Shown here in pieces: positions 49,502 through 58,578 of a stretch of DNA of 64,000 nucleotides. How positions within the stretch are numbered: the stretch's first letter is position 1; each line of letters begins with the position of its first letter. Source of the stretch: Cellulomonas chitinilytica (lineage in GTDB: Bacteria; Actinomycetota; Actinomycetes; Actinomycetales; Cellulomonadaceae); assembly GCF_016862675.1 (NCBI RefSeq), contig NZ_BONK01000010.1:1-64000 (forward strand), in the 5' to 3' direction. A model generated the notes under the pieces. It was given only the letters and a program-made list of their open reading frames with translations, was not told the origin of the DNA and ran no database searches. The position numbers were made by a program, and so were the translations under genes.

Positions 49502-51097
49502 ATGGCTGACGACCTCGACCGCACCCGCGCGGCGATCACCGCGGGCGAGACGGTCCTGGGCATCGAGCTCGGCTCGACGCGCATCAAGGCCTGCCTCGTC
49601 GGCCCCGACGGCACCCCGGTCGCGACCGGCAGCCACGACTGGGAGAACCAGTTCGTCGACCGCACCTGGACCTACTCGCTCGACGCGGTCTGGACCGGCC
49701 TGCAGGAGTGCGTCGCGTCGCTGCTCGCCGACGTGCAGGAGCGGTACGGCGTGCCCCTCGCGACGCTGCGAGCCCTCGGCGTCTCGGCGATGATGCACGG
49801 CTACCTCGCGTTCGACGCCGACGGCGAGCTCCTCGTCCCGTTCCGCACGTGGCGCAACACCACGACCGAGCGCGCCGCCGCCGAGCTCACCGACCTGCTG
49901 GGCCACAACATCCCGCAGCGCTGGTCGATCGCGCACCTCTACCAGGCGGTCCTCGACGACGAGCCGCACGTGCCGCAGGTCGCCGCGATCACCACGCTCG
50001 CCGGCTACGTCCACTGGCGCCTCACCGGCCGCCGGGTGCTCGGGGTCGGCGACGCGTCGGGCGTGTTCCCGGTCGACCCGGCGACCCGCGCCTACGACCG
50101 CGGCATGGTGGCGTCCTTCGACGGGCTCGTCGCCGGCCGTCACCCGCACCTGCGGCTCGACGACGTGCTCCCCGAGGTCCTCGTCGCCGGTCAGGAGGCC
50201 GGCCGGCTGACCGACGAGGGCGCCGCGCTGCTCGACCCGACCGGCACCCTGCGGGCCGGCGCACCGCTGTGCCCGCCCGAGGGCGATGCCGGCACCGGGA
50301 TGGTCGCCACCGGCTCCGTCGCGCCGCGCACCGGCAACATCAGCGTCGGGACCAGCATCTTCGCGATGGTCGTCCTCGAGAAGCCGCTGCAGCGCGTGCA
50401 CACCGAGATCGACCTCGTGACGACCCCGGCGGGCGACCTCGTCGCGATGGTGCACTGCAACAACGGTGCCAGCGAGCTCGGCGCGTGGGCCGAGGTGTTC
50501 CGCCAGTTCGCGGTGGCGCTGGGCCACGACACCGACAGCGACACCGTGTTCGGCACCCTGCTGCGCGAGGCCCTCGCGGGCGACGCCGACGGCGGCGGGC
50601 TGCTCGCCTACAACTACCTGTCGGGGGAGCCGATCACCGGGCTCGCCGAGGGTCGCCCGCTGTTCGTCCGGACGCCCGACAGCCGCCTCACGCTCGCGAA
50701 CTTCGTGCGCACCCAGGTGTACGGCGCGTTCGGCACGCTGAGCCTCGGCATGCGGATCCTCGGGGCCGAGGGCGTCGAGGTCGACTCGCTGTTCGCGCAC
50801 GGCGGCCTGTTCCGGACCGCGGGAGTCGCGCAGCGGCTGCTGGCCGCCGCCGTCGGCGCTCCGGTGGCCGTCGGGCAGACCGCCGGCGAGGGCGGCCCCT
50901 GGGGGATCGCGCTGCTCGCCGCCTACCTGGACCACGCCGACCAGGACCTCGGGGAGTACCTGAGCACGCAGGTGTTCGGCGACGCGACGCTCGACGTCGA
51001 GGAGCCCGACACGGACGACGTGCGGGGCTTCACCGCGTACCTGGAGCGGTACACCGCCGGGCTCGCCGTCGAGCAGGCCGCCGCGGACGCCCTCTGA
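49502..51097 (+). CDS. araB: L-ribulokinase, FGGY family
   Basis: A 531-residue FGGY carbohydrate kinase. GIELGSTRIKACLV is the ATP-binding phosphate-1 motif, and DGGGLLAYNYLSGEPITGL and LFAHGGLFRT are in the C-terminal half. By sequence alone it could be a xylulokinase relative; adjacency to araD and araA fixes the role as phosphorylation of L-ribulose. The ATG at 49502 follows AAGGAG by seven bases. It is the first gene of araBDA behind the LacI operator. Confidence 0.88.
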   Translation: MADDLDRTRAAITAGETVLGIELGSTRIKACLVGPDGTPVATGSHDWENQFVDRTWTYSLDAVWTGLQECVASLLADVQERYGVPLATLRALGVSAMMHGYLAFDADGELLVPFRTWRNTTTERAAAELTDLLGHNIPQRWSIAHLYQAVLDDEPHVPQVAAITTLAGYVHWRLTGRRVLGVGDASGVFPVDPATRAYDRGMVASFDGLVAGRHPHLRLDDVLPEVLVAGQEAGRLTDEGAALLDPTGTLRAGAPLCPPEGDAGTGMVATGSVAPRTGNISVGTSIFAMVVLEKPLQRVHTEIDLVTTPAGDLVAMVHCNNGASELGAWAEVFRQFAVALGHDTDSDTVFGTLLREALAGDADGGGLLAYNYLSGEPITGLAEGRPLFVRTPDSRLTLANFVRTQVYGAFGTLSLGMRILGAEGVEVDSLFAHGGLFRTAGVAQRLLAAAVGAPVAVGQTAGEGGPWGIALLAAYLDHADQDLGEYLSTQVFGDATLDVEEPDTDDVRGFTAYLERYTAGLAVEQAAADAL

Positions 51098-51125
51098 CCG
51101 GCACGACGAGACGGAGACCGACCCG

Positions 51126-51857
51126 ATGACGAGGACCCTGGACGACCACCCCGCCGACGTGCGCGACGCCGTCGCGCGGACCCGCGAGGTCGTCGCGCGC
51201 CTGCACGCCGAGCTGCCCCGCTGGGGGCTGGTGGTGTGGACGGCGGGCAACGTCTCGCAGCGCGTGCTGGTCGACCCCGAGGCGGGCCCGGGAGACGACG
51301 ACCTGCTCGTCATCAAGCCGTCCGGCGTCACGTACGACGAGCTCACCCCCGAGGCGATGGTCGTCTGCGACCTGGACGGGAACCTCGTCGACGGCACGCG
51401 CTCGCCCTCGTCGGACACCGCCGCGCACGCCTACGTCTACCGGCACATGCCCGAGGTCGGCGGTGTCGTGCACACGCACTCCACGTACGCGACGGCCTGG
51501 GCGGCCCGCGCCGAACCCGTCCCGTGCGTGCTGACGATGATGGCCGACGAGTTCGGCGGGGACATCCCGATCGGCCCGTTCGCGCTCATCGGCGACGACT
51601 CGATCGGGCGCGGCATCGTCGAGACGCTGCGCGACTCGCGCAGCCCCGCCGTGCTCATGCGCAACCACGGCCCGTTCACCATCGGCCCCGACGCGAAGGC
51701 CGCCGTGAAGGCCGCCGTCATGGTCGAGGAGGTCGCCCGCACGGTGCACATCTCCCGCCAGCTCGGCGAGCCGCTGCCCATCGACCCCGCCCACATCGAC
51801 TCGTTGTACGCCCGCTACCAGCACGTCTACGGCCAGAACCAGGAGCCCACCCGATGA
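51126..51857 (+). CDS. araD: L-ribulose-5-phosphate 4-epimerase
   Basis: A 243-residue class II aldolase-like zinc enzyme converting L-ribulose-5-phosphate to D-xylulose-5-phosphate. [10 protein letters not shown] and [17 protein letters not shown] bind the phosphate; [14 protein letters not shown] and the later [10 protein letters not shown] supply the zinc histidines. The stop overlaps the araA start by four bases. Confidence 0.95.
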   Translation: MTRTLDDHPADVRDAVARTREVVARLHAELPRWGLVVWTAGNVSQRVLVDPEAGPGDDDLLVIKPSGVTYDELTPEAMVVCDLDGNLVDGTRSPSSDTAAHAYVYRHMPEVGGVVHTHSTYATAWAARAEPVPCVLTMMADEFGGDIPIGPFALIGDDSIGRGIVETLRDSRSPAVLMRNHGPFTIGPDAKAAVKAAVMVEEVARTVHISRQLGEPLPIDPAHIDSLYARYQHVYGQNQEPTR

Positions 51858-53362
51858 CCAAGCCCTACGCCGACCGCGAGATCTGGTTCCTCACCGGCAG
51901 CCAGGGGCTGTACGGCGAGGACACCCTGCGCCAGGTCGCCGAGCAGTCCCAGGAGGTCGCGCGGCTGCTCGACGCGTCGTCGGACCTCCCCGCGAAGGTC
52001 GTCTGGAAGCCCGTCCTGAAGGACTCCGCCGCGATCCGCCGGGCCGCGCTCGACGCCAACGCCGACGACTCCGTGATCGGCGTCATCGTGTGGATGCACA
52101 CGTTCTCGCCGGCGAAGATGTGGATCGCCGGCCTGGACGCGCTGCGCACCCCGCTGCTGCACCTGCACACGCAGGCGGACGTCGAGCTGCCCTGGGACAG
52201 CATCGACATGGACTTCATGAACCTCAACCAGGCCGCGCACGGCGACCGCGAGTTCGGCTACGTCGCGACGCGCCTCGGCACGGCCCGCAAGACCGTCGTC
52301 GGGCACGCCTCGAACCCGGCCGTCACCGCGTCGATCGGCACCTGGGTGCGCGCGTGCGCCGGCTGGGCCGCGACCCACGAGCTCGTGCTCGCGCGGTTCG
52401 GCGACAACATGCGCAACGTCGCCGTCACCGAGGGCGACAAGACGGAGGCCGAGCTGCGGTTCGGCGTCTCCGTCAACACGTGGGGCGTCAACGACCTCGT
52501 CGCCGCGGTCGAGGACGTCACGGACGCCGACGTCGACGCGCTCGTCGCCGAGTACGAGGACCTGTACGACGTGGTGCCCGAGCTGCGCCGGGGTGGCGAC
52601 CGGCACGAGTCGCTCCGGTACGGCGCCCGGCAGGAGATCGCGCTGCGCTCGTTCCTCGAGTCGGTCGGTGCCAAGGCCTTCACGACGAACTTCGAGGACC
52701 TCGGTGGCCTGCGCCAGCTCCCCGGCCTCGCCGTGCAGCGGCTCATGGCCGACGGCTACGGCTTCGGCGCGGAGGGCGACTGGAAGACGGCGATCCTCGT
52801 CCGGGCCGCCAAGGTCATGGGGGAGGGCCTGCCCGGTGGTGCGTCGCTCATGGAGGACTACACCTACGACCTGACGCCCGGCGACGAGCGCATCCTCGGC
52901 GCGCACATGCTGGAGATCTGCCCGACGCTCACCACGACCACGCCCACGCTCGAGATCCACCCGCTCGGCATCGGCGACCGCGAGGACCCCGTGCGCCTGG
53001 TGTTCTCCGCCGACCCGGGGGTCGGTGTCGTCGTCTCGCTCGCCGACATGCGCGACCGGTTCCGGCTCACCGCGAACGTCGTCGACGTGGTCCCGCCGAC
53101 GCAGGCCCTGCCGAACCTGCCCGTCGCCCGGGCCGTCTGGCAGCCGCGCCCCGACTTCCGCACGTCCGCCGAGGCGTGGCTGACCGCCGGGGGCGCGCAC
53201 CACACGGTGCTCACCACCGCGGTCGGCGTCGAGGCGTTCGAGGACTTCGCCGAGATCGCCCGCACCGAGCTGCTGGTCATCGACGAGTCGACGACCCGCC
53301 GGGCGTTCCGTGAGCAGGTCCGCTGGAACCAGGCCTACTGGCGTCTCGCCCAGGGCTTCTGA
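51854..53362 (+). CDS. araA: L-arabinose isomerase
   Basis: A 502-residue enzyme, the family's standard length, turning L-arabinose into L-ribulose. [17 protein letters not shown] opens the protein; [38 protein letters not shown] and GEGDWKTA-like residues ([16 protein letters not shown]) form the active site. It is the last gene of araBDA and is followed by a strong terminator. Confidence 0.97.
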   Translation: MTKPYADREIWFLTGSQGLYGEDTLRQVAEQSQEVARLLDASSDLPAKVVWKPVLKDSAAIRRAALDANADDSVIGVIVWMHTFSPAKMWIAGLDALRTPLLHLHTQADVELPWDSIDMDFMNLNQAAHGDREFGYVATRLGTARKTVVGHASNPAVTASIGTWVRACAGWAATHELVLARFGDNMRNVAVTEGDKTEAELRFGVSVNTWGVNDLVAAVEDVTDADVDALVAEYEDLYDVVPELRRGGDRHESLRYGARQEIALRSFLESVGAKAFTTNFEDLGGLRQLPGLAVQRLMADGYGFGAEGDWKTAILVRAAKVMGEGLPGGASLMEDYTYDLTPGDERILGAHMLEICPTLTTTTPTLEIHPLGIGDREDPVRLVFSADPGVGVVVSLADMRDRFRLTANVVDVVPPTQALPNLPVARAVWQPRPDFRTSAEAWLTAGGAHHTVLTTAVGVEAFEDFAEIARTELLVIDESTTRRAFREQVRWNQAYWRLAQGF

Positions 53363-53367
53363 CCCGC

Positions 53368-53402
53368 CACGGACCCACCCGAACTCCCCGGGTGGGTCCG
53401 TG
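53368..53402 (+). terminator. 14-bp stem terminator of araBDA
   Basis: CACGGACCCACCCG and CGGGTGGGTCCGTG pair perfectly around seven bases, five bases after the araA stop. Confidence 0.85.
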
Positions 53403-53460
53403 CCGGCTCGACGACGAGCTCGACAGCCAGGTGCTCGGGCTGGCGTGGTCCACTGGGTGC

Positions 53461-54258
53461 GTGACCGCGCAGACCAGTGACGACACGAGCGCCGACCCGT
53501 CCGCCGTCGTCCGCGCGCTGCGGGCCGCCGGTTGCGTGTTCGCGGAGGACGAGGCGGCGCTGCTGCTCGACGCCGCGACGTCGGCCGCCGACCTGGACGC
53601 CCGGGTCGCCCGGCGCGTGGCCGGCGAGCCGCTGGAGCAGGTCCTCGGCTGGGCGGAGTTCTGCGGGCTGCGCCTCCAGGTCGAGCCGACGGTGTTCGTC
53701 CCGCGCCGGCGCACGGAGCTCGTGGTCCGCGAGGCGGCGGCGCGTCTGAGCCCGGGCGCGGTGCTCGTCGACCTGTGCTGCGGCACGGGCGCGGTCGGGG
53801 TGGCCGTCGCGGCGCACGTGCCCGGGATCGTGCTGCACGCCGCCGACGTCGACCCCGTCGCGGTCGGGTGCGCGCGCCGCAACGTCGAGCCCGTCGGCGG
53901 TCACGTCCACGAGGGCGACCTCGACGCGCCGCTGCCCGTCGACCTGCGCGGCCGGGTCGACGTGATCACGGCGAACGCCCCCTACGTGCCGACCGACGAG
54001 GTCGCGTTCATGCCGTCGGAGGCCCGCGACCACGAGGCGCGCGTCGCGCTCGACGGCGGCGCCGACGGCCTCGACCTGCACCGCCGCATCGCTGCGCTGG
54101 CCCCGGGCTGGCTGCGGTCCGGCGGCCACCTGGTCATCGAGACGAGCCGGCGGCAGGCGCCCCGCACGGCGGCCGCGCTCACGGCCCACGGGATGGCCGC
54201 CCGGGTCGTCACGGACGACGAGCTCGACGCGACCGTCGTCGTCGGGACGCGCCCCTGA
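53461..54258 (+). CDS. PrmC-related protein N5-glutamine methyltransferase-like
   Basis: A 265-residue class I methyltransferase close to HemK/PrmC, which methylates release factors. It has the N-terminal helical domain (RVAGEPLEQVLGWAEFCGL), the SAM site VLVDLCCGTGAVGVAVA and NAPYVPTDE in place of NPPY. That Ala is typical of the PrmC-related group (TIGR03704), whose target is not established; the true prmC would normally lie near prfA, which is not here. The GTG at 53461 is chosen because it follows the araA terminator. Confidence 0.85.
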   Translation: MTAQTSDDTSADPSAVVRALRAAGCVFAEDEAALLLDAATSAADLDARVARRVAGEPLEQVLGWAEFCGLRLQVEPTVFVPRRRTELVVREAAARLSPGAVLVDLCCGTGAVGVAVAAHVPGIVLHAADVDPVAVGCARRNVEPVGGHVHEGDLDAPLPVDLRGRVDVITANAPYVPTDEVAFMPSEARDHEARVALDGGADGLDLHRRIAALAPGWLRSGGHLVIETSRRQAPRTAAALTAHGMAARVVTDDELDATVVVGTRP

Positions 54259-54295
54259 CCGTCCGCAGGCGTGACAGGGGCCGGCCGCGGCGGAC

Positions 54296-54613
54296 CTAGT
54301 CCGCGGCGGGGAGCGCGTCGGCGTCGACGGCGAGCGGCCCGAGCAGCTCGTGCAGCGACCGCTCGCGTCGCTGCGGCCGCAGCGCGTCGAGCGTGTCGGC
54401 GAGCAGGTAGACCCCGATCGCGGCGAGCACGACGCCCGCGACCAGGAGCAGCACGCCGATCACCGTGAACGGTGTGCCGGGGTCGACGTCGGTCGTGCCC
54501 TGCCAGGGTCCGGCGGACTTCACGTAGCCGAGGCAGATCAGGACCGGCGCGGGCGGGGTGAGCAGCACGCCGCCGGCGAGGTACGGGGCGCAGGACGGTC
54601 GACGGAGAGCCAT
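54296..54613 (-). CDS. Small membrane protein, unknown
   Basis: About 105 residues with two hydrophobic segments (YLAGGVLLTPPAPVLICLGYV and FTVIGVLLLVAGVVLAAIGVYLLA) and a charged tail, LRPQRRERSLHELLGPL. ATG at 54613 or 54625 could start it; neither has a Shine-Dalgarno, though CATGCT lies seven bases before 54613. It is convergent with the methyltransferase gene. I recognise no family. Confidence 0.65.
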   Translation of the reverse strand: MALRRPSCAPYLAGGVLLTPPAPVLICLGYVKSAGPWQGTTDVDPGTPFTVIGVLLLVAGVVLAAIGVYLLADTLDALRPQRRERSLHELLGPLAVDADALPAAD

Positions 54614-54718
54614 GCGCGGGAGCATGGCAGAGGCCTGACCGGCACGGGTGCCGTTCCGCGGACGAACCCTGCGGCGACCGTGACCGGAATGCAACACGCA
54701 AATCCGTGCGAACCGGAA

Positions 54719-54735
54719 GATGTGAGCGCTAACAT
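54719..54735 (+). promoter_or_regulatory. Operator/promoter of the sugar ABC transporter
   Basis: GATGTGAGCGCTAACAT is identical to the araBDA operator at 49382-49398. TAACAT at the right end is a -10, with TGCGAA 17 bases upstream as a weak -35. The transporter's first gene starts 126 bases downstream. In the 247-base gap before that gene I see nothing else. Confidence 0.8.
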
Positions 54736-54860
54736 CGGGCCGTTCGACCAAGACCGCCACAGGTCTCCGAAGCTAGGTCCCCGGCCCCCGGGGAGCACGA
54801 CGCCTGACGTCCGGTGTGGGGCGGCAGCGCGGCACGGATGCGCTCTCAAGGAGGAGAAGC

Positions 54861-55871
54861 ATGGTCAGCAGGACATTCAGGACCCGGGCGATGGCCGCGA
54901 CCGTCGCCGCCCTCGCGCTCGGCCTCGCCGCCTGCGGCAGCAGCGGCAGCGGTGACAGCTCCACCGACGCGGCCAGCGGCGGCGGCGACAGCGGCGACCT
55001 CATCACCGTCGGCTTCTCCCAGGTCGGCGCCGAGAGCGGCTGGCGAGCCGCGAACACGAAGTCGATCCAGGACACGCTCACGAAGGACAACGGCTTCGAC
55101 CTCAAGTTCTCCGACGCGCAGCAGAAGCAGGAGAACCAGATCCAGGCCATCCGCTCGTACATCGCGCAGGGTGTCGACTACATCGCGTTCTCCCCGGTCG
55201 TCGAGTCCGGGTGGGACGCGGTCCTCGAGGAGGCCAAGCAGGCGAACATCCCGGTGATCCTCACCGACCGGGCCGTCGACAGCGAGGACACGTCGCTCTA
55301 CAAGACCTTCATCGGCTCGGACTTCGTCGAGGAGGGCAAGCGGATCGGCGAGTGGGTCAGCGACAACCTCGGCACCGAGCCGATCAACGTCGTCGAGCTG
55401 CAGGGCACCACGGGCTCGGCGCCGGCGATCGACCGCAAGCAGGGCTTCGAGGACGCCACCAAGGGCAACCCGAACGTCAAGATCATCGCCTCGCAGACGG
55501 GCAACTTCACGCGGGCCGAGGGCAAGACGGTCATGGAGGGCTTCCTCCAGGCGTACCCGGACATCGACGTCGTGTACGCGCACAACGACGACATGGGTCT
55601 CGGCGCGATCGAAGCCATCGAGGCGGCCGGCAAGGTGCCCGGCAAGGACATCAAGATCGTCTCGATCGACGGCGTCAAGGACGGCATGACGGCGCTGTCG
55701 GAGGGCAAGATCAACTACATCGTCGAGTGCAACCCGCTCCTGGGCCCTGACCTCGCCGACATCATCAAGACCCTGCAGTCCGGCGGGACCGTCGAGCCGC
55801 GCATCGTCACGCACGACGACGCGTTCGACCAGGCCGCGGCGACGGCGGCACTGCCCACCCGGCAGTACTGA
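54861..55871 (+). CDS. Sugar ABC transporter substrate-binding lipoprotein (YtfQ/AraU-like)
   Basis: A 336-residue periplasmic-binding-protein-type lipoprotein: lipobox LGLAACGS, a Gly/Ser linker, then the type I fold with ITVGFSQVGAESGWRAANT, a YtfQ-group signature, VDYIAFSPVVESGWD, VILTDRAVD, VVYAHNDDMGLGAIEAIEAAG and KIVSIDGVKDGM. YtfQ binds galactofuranose; related AraU-type proteins serve arabinose. The shared operator with araBDA favours an arabinose-type ligand here. The ATG at 54861 follows AAGGAGGAG. Confidence 0.93.
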   Translation: MVSRTFRTRAMAATVAALALGLAACGSSGSGDSSTDAASGGGDSGDLITVGFSQVGAESGWRAANTKSIQDTLTKDNGFDLKFSDAQQKQENQIQAIRSYIAQGVDYIAFSPVVESGWDAVLEEAKQANIPVILTDRAVDSEDTSLYKTFIGSDFVEEGKRIGEWVSDNLGTEPINVVELQGTTGSAPAIDRKQGFEDATKGNPNVKIIASQTGNFTRAEGKTVMEGFLQAYPDIDVVYAHNDDMGLGAIEAIEAAGKVPGKDIKIVSIDGVKDGMTALSEGKINYIVECNPLLGPDLADIIKTLQSGGTVEPRIVTHDDAFDQAAATAALPTRQY

Positions 55872-55885
55872 CGCACAGCCCGCCT

Positions 55886-55922
55886 CCGGGGTGCCGACCG
55901 TGGCGAGCGGTCGGCACCCCGG
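55886..55922 (+). terminator. Intra-operon hairpin between binding protein and ATPase genes
   Basis: CCGGGGTGCCGACCG and CGGTCGGCACCCCGG pair perfectly (15 bp) around seven bases, 14 bases after the binding-protein stop and 29 before the ATPase start. As a partial terminator or RNA-stabilising 3' end it would give more binding protein than membrane components. Confidence 0.75.
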
Positions 55923-55951
55923 GGGTGTCCCTCCGGTCCGAGAGGTCGACG

Positions 55952-57547
55952 ATGACCACCAGCCCCACCGCCATCCCCCCAGACCAGCCGGACCAGCCCG
56001 GCGAGCCAGACCGGCCTGACGCGCGTGACCGCGAGCCGGTCGTCGCGATGACCGGCATCACCGTCACGTTCCCGGGCGTCAAGGCGCTCGACGGCGTCGA
56101 CCTGCGCCTGTTCCCGGGCGAGGTGCACGCGCTCATGGGCGAGAACGGCGCCGGCAAGTCCACCCTCATCAAGGCGCTCACGGGCGTGTACGCGGTCGAC
56201 GCCGGGACGATCGTCGTCGACGGCACCGCGCGCACGTTCGCCGGGCCTGCGCAGGCCCAGGCCGCGGGCATCAGCACCGTGTACCAGGAGGTCAACCTCT
56301 GCGACAACCTCTCGGTCGCGGAGAACGTCATGCTCGGCCACGAGGTGCGCCGGGCCGGGCTCGTGGACTTCCGGGGCACCCGCAGGGCCGCCCGCGAGCA
56401 CCTCCGGGCGCTCAACCTCGACATCGACCCGGCGTCGACGCTGTCGAGCCACTCGCTGGCCGTCCAGCAGCTCGTCGCGATCTGCCGCGCGATGGTCGTC
56501 GACGCCCGCGTGCTCATCCTCGACGAGCCGACCTCCAGCCTCGACGTCGACGAGGTGGAACGGCTCTTCGCCGTGGTCCGTGACCTGCGCGGGCGCGGCG
56601 TCGCGATCCTGTTCGTGTCGCACTTCCTGGAGCAGGTGTACGCGATCAGCGACCGGATGACGGTGCTGCGCAACGGGACGCTCGTGGGGGAGTACCGCAC
56701 GGCGGACCTGCCGCGCGTCGAGCTCGTGCAGAAGATGATCGGCCGCTCGCTGGAGGTCCTCGAACAGCTCGAGGAGGCCCCGAAGCGGGTCGCCGCCGAG
56801 CGCGGGGTGCAGCCGTACGTGCAGGCCCTCGGGCTGGGTCGCAAGGGGTCGATCGAGCCGTTCGACCTCGACGTGTACCCGGGCGAGGTCGTCGGCCTCG
56901 CGGGCCTGCTCGGCTCGGGCCGCACGGAGCTCGCGCGCCTGCTTTACGGCGCGGACCGCTCGGACGTCGGCGAGCTGCGGGTGGAGGGGCAGCCCACCAG
57001 GCTGCGCACGCCCCGCGCCGCCCTCGCGCGGCGCATCGTCTACTCCTCGGAGAGCCGCAAGACCGAGGGCATCATCGGCGACCTCACGGTGCGCGAGAAC
57101 ATCGTGCTGGGCCTGCAGGCCGAGCGCGGCTGGCTGCGCCGGATCCCGCAGCGCAAGGCCGACGAGGTCGTCGCGCAGTACGTCGAGCAGCTCGGCATCC
57201 GGCCGGCGGACCCCGATGCCATCGCGGGCAACCTCTCGGGCGGCAACCAGCAGAAGGTCCTGCTGGCCCGGTGGCTCGCCACCCAGCCGCGGCTGCTGCT
57301 GCTCGACGAGCCGACGCGCGGCATCGACGTCGGCGCGAAGGCCGAGATCCAGCGGCTCGTCGCGGAGCTCGCCGAGCAGGGCATGGCCGTCGTGTTCATC
57401 TCCGCGGAGCTCGAGGAGGTGCTGCGGCTGTCGCACCGGATCGCGGTGATGCGCGACCGGCGCAAGATCGGCGAGCTCGTCAACGGCGACGACGTCACGA
57501 CCGACGACGTCGTGGACCTCATCGCGAGCGGAGGGCAGGACGCATGA
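55952..57547 (+). CDS. Sugar ABC transporter ATP-binding protein, double-domain (YtfR-like)
   Basis: A 531-residue tandem ABC ATPase of the ribose/galactofuranose class. The first domain has Walker A GENGAGKST, a degenerate signature region and LILDEPTSSLD; the second has a degenerate Walker A (GLLGSGRTELA), LSGGNQQKVLLARWL and LLLLDEPTRGIDVGAKAEI. The ATG at 55952 has GAGAGG before it. It overlaps the first permease by ATGA. Confidence 0.95.
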   Translation: MTTSPTAIPPDQPDQPGEPDRPDARDREPVVAMTGITVTFPGVKALDGVDLRLFPGEVHALMGENGAGKSTLIKALTGVYAVDAGTIVVDGTARTFAGPAQAQAAGISTVYQEVNLCDNLSVAENVMLGHEVRRAGLVDFRGTRRAAREHLRALNLDIDPASTLSSHSLAVQQLVAICRAMVVDARVLILDEPTSSLDVDEVERLFAVVRDLRGRGVAILFVSHFLEQVYAISDRMTVLRNGTLVGEYRTADLPRVELVQKMIGRSLEVLEQLEEAPKRVAAERGVQPYVQALGLGRKGSIEPFDLDVYPGEVVGLAGLLGSGRTELARLLYGADRSDVGELRVEGQPTRLRTPRAALARRIVYSSESRKTEGIIGDLTVRENIVLGLQAERGWLRRIPQRKADEVVAQYVEQLGIRPADPDAIAGNLSGGNQQKVLLARWLATQPRLLLLDEPTRGIDVGAKAEIQRLVAELAEQGMAVVFISAELEEVLRLSHRIAVMRDRRKIGELVNGDDVTTDDVVDLIASGGQDA

Positions 57548-58578
57548 ACCTCGGTGCGATCGCACGTCACCGGCTGTTCTGGCCCCTCGTCGCCCTCGTG
57601 CTGCTGCTCGTCGCGAGCGCGCTCAAGTCACCTGCCTTCCTCGAGGTCACCGTCCGCGACGGGCACCTGTTCGGCGGCCCGGTCGACATCCTGCGCCGCT
57701 CGTCGGTGCTGCTGCTCGTGGCGCTGGGCATGACCCTCGTCATCGCGACGCGGGGCATCGACCTGTCCGTCGGTGCCGTGATGGCCATCGCCGGTGCGGT
57801 GGCGCTGTCGCAGATCGCGGCGTCGCCCGACCCCGGGGCGCTCAGCACGGTCCTGCTCGCCATGGCGACCGCCCTCGCCGTCGCCCTCGCGGTGGGCGTG
57901 TTCAACGGGTTCCTGGTGGCGGTGGTCGGCATCCAACCGATCGTCGCGACCCTGATCTTCATGACGGCCGGGCGCGGCATCGCGATGCTCATCACGGGCG
58001 GCCAGATCACCACCGTGACGTCCGCCCCGTACAAGACGATCGCCTCCGGGTACTGGCTGGGTCTGCCCGTGGCGGCGCTCATCGCGGCGTTCGTCTTCGG
58101 CGTGACGGCCCTCCTGACCCGCCGCACCGCCCTGGGCGTGCTCATCGAGTCCGTCGGCATCAACCCGTCGGCGTCCCGGCTCGCGGGTGTCCGGGCGCGG
58201 ACGATCATCTGGACCGTCTACGTCATCTGCGCGGCGTTCGCGTGCATCGCGGGGTTCATCAAGAGCTCGGACATCATGGCGGCCGACTCGAACAACGCCG
58301 GCCTGTTCATCGAGCTCGACGCGATCCTCGCGGTCGTCATCGGCGGCACGTCGCTGGCGGGCGGGAAGTTCTCGCTCACCGGCACCCTCGTGGGCAGCCT
58401 CGTCATCACCACGCTCACGCTGTCCATCACGATCCTCGGCATCCCCGTGAACGCCGTGTCCCTGTTCAAGGCGCTCGTCGTCATCGCGGTCTGCCTCCTG
58501 CAGTCGCCGGTGGTGCAGCACCGGATGCGCAGCCGACGACGTCGCGTCGCGCCCGTCCCCGTGGAGGTGCCGGCCTGA
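57544..58578 (+). CDS. Sugar ABC transporter permease 1 (YtfT-like)
   Basis: A 344-residue BPD_transp_2 permease with 8-10 membrane helices. VALGMTLVIATRGIDLSVGAVMAIAGA and ELDAILAVVIGGTSLAGGKFSL are the class signatures. A pair of different permeases with a double ATPase matches the YtfQRT-YjfF system. The start overlaps the ATPase stop and the last base is shared with the next start. Confidence 0.94.
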   Translation: MNLGAIARHRLFWPLVALVLLLVASALKSPAFLEVTVRDGHLFGGPVDILRRSSVLLLVALGMTLVIATRGIDLSVGAVMAIAGAVALSQIAASPDPGALSTVLLAMATALAVALAVGVFNGFLVAVVGIQPIVATLIFMTAGRGIAMLITGGQITTVTSAPYKTIASGYWLGLPVAALIAAFVFGVTALLTRRTALGVLIESVGINPSASRLAGVRARTIIWTVYVICAAFACIAGFIKSSDIMAADSNNAGLFIELDAILAVVIGGTSLAGGKFSLTGTLVGSLVITTLTLSITILGIPVNAVSLFKALVVIAVCLLQSPVVQHRMRSRRRRVAPVPVEVPA

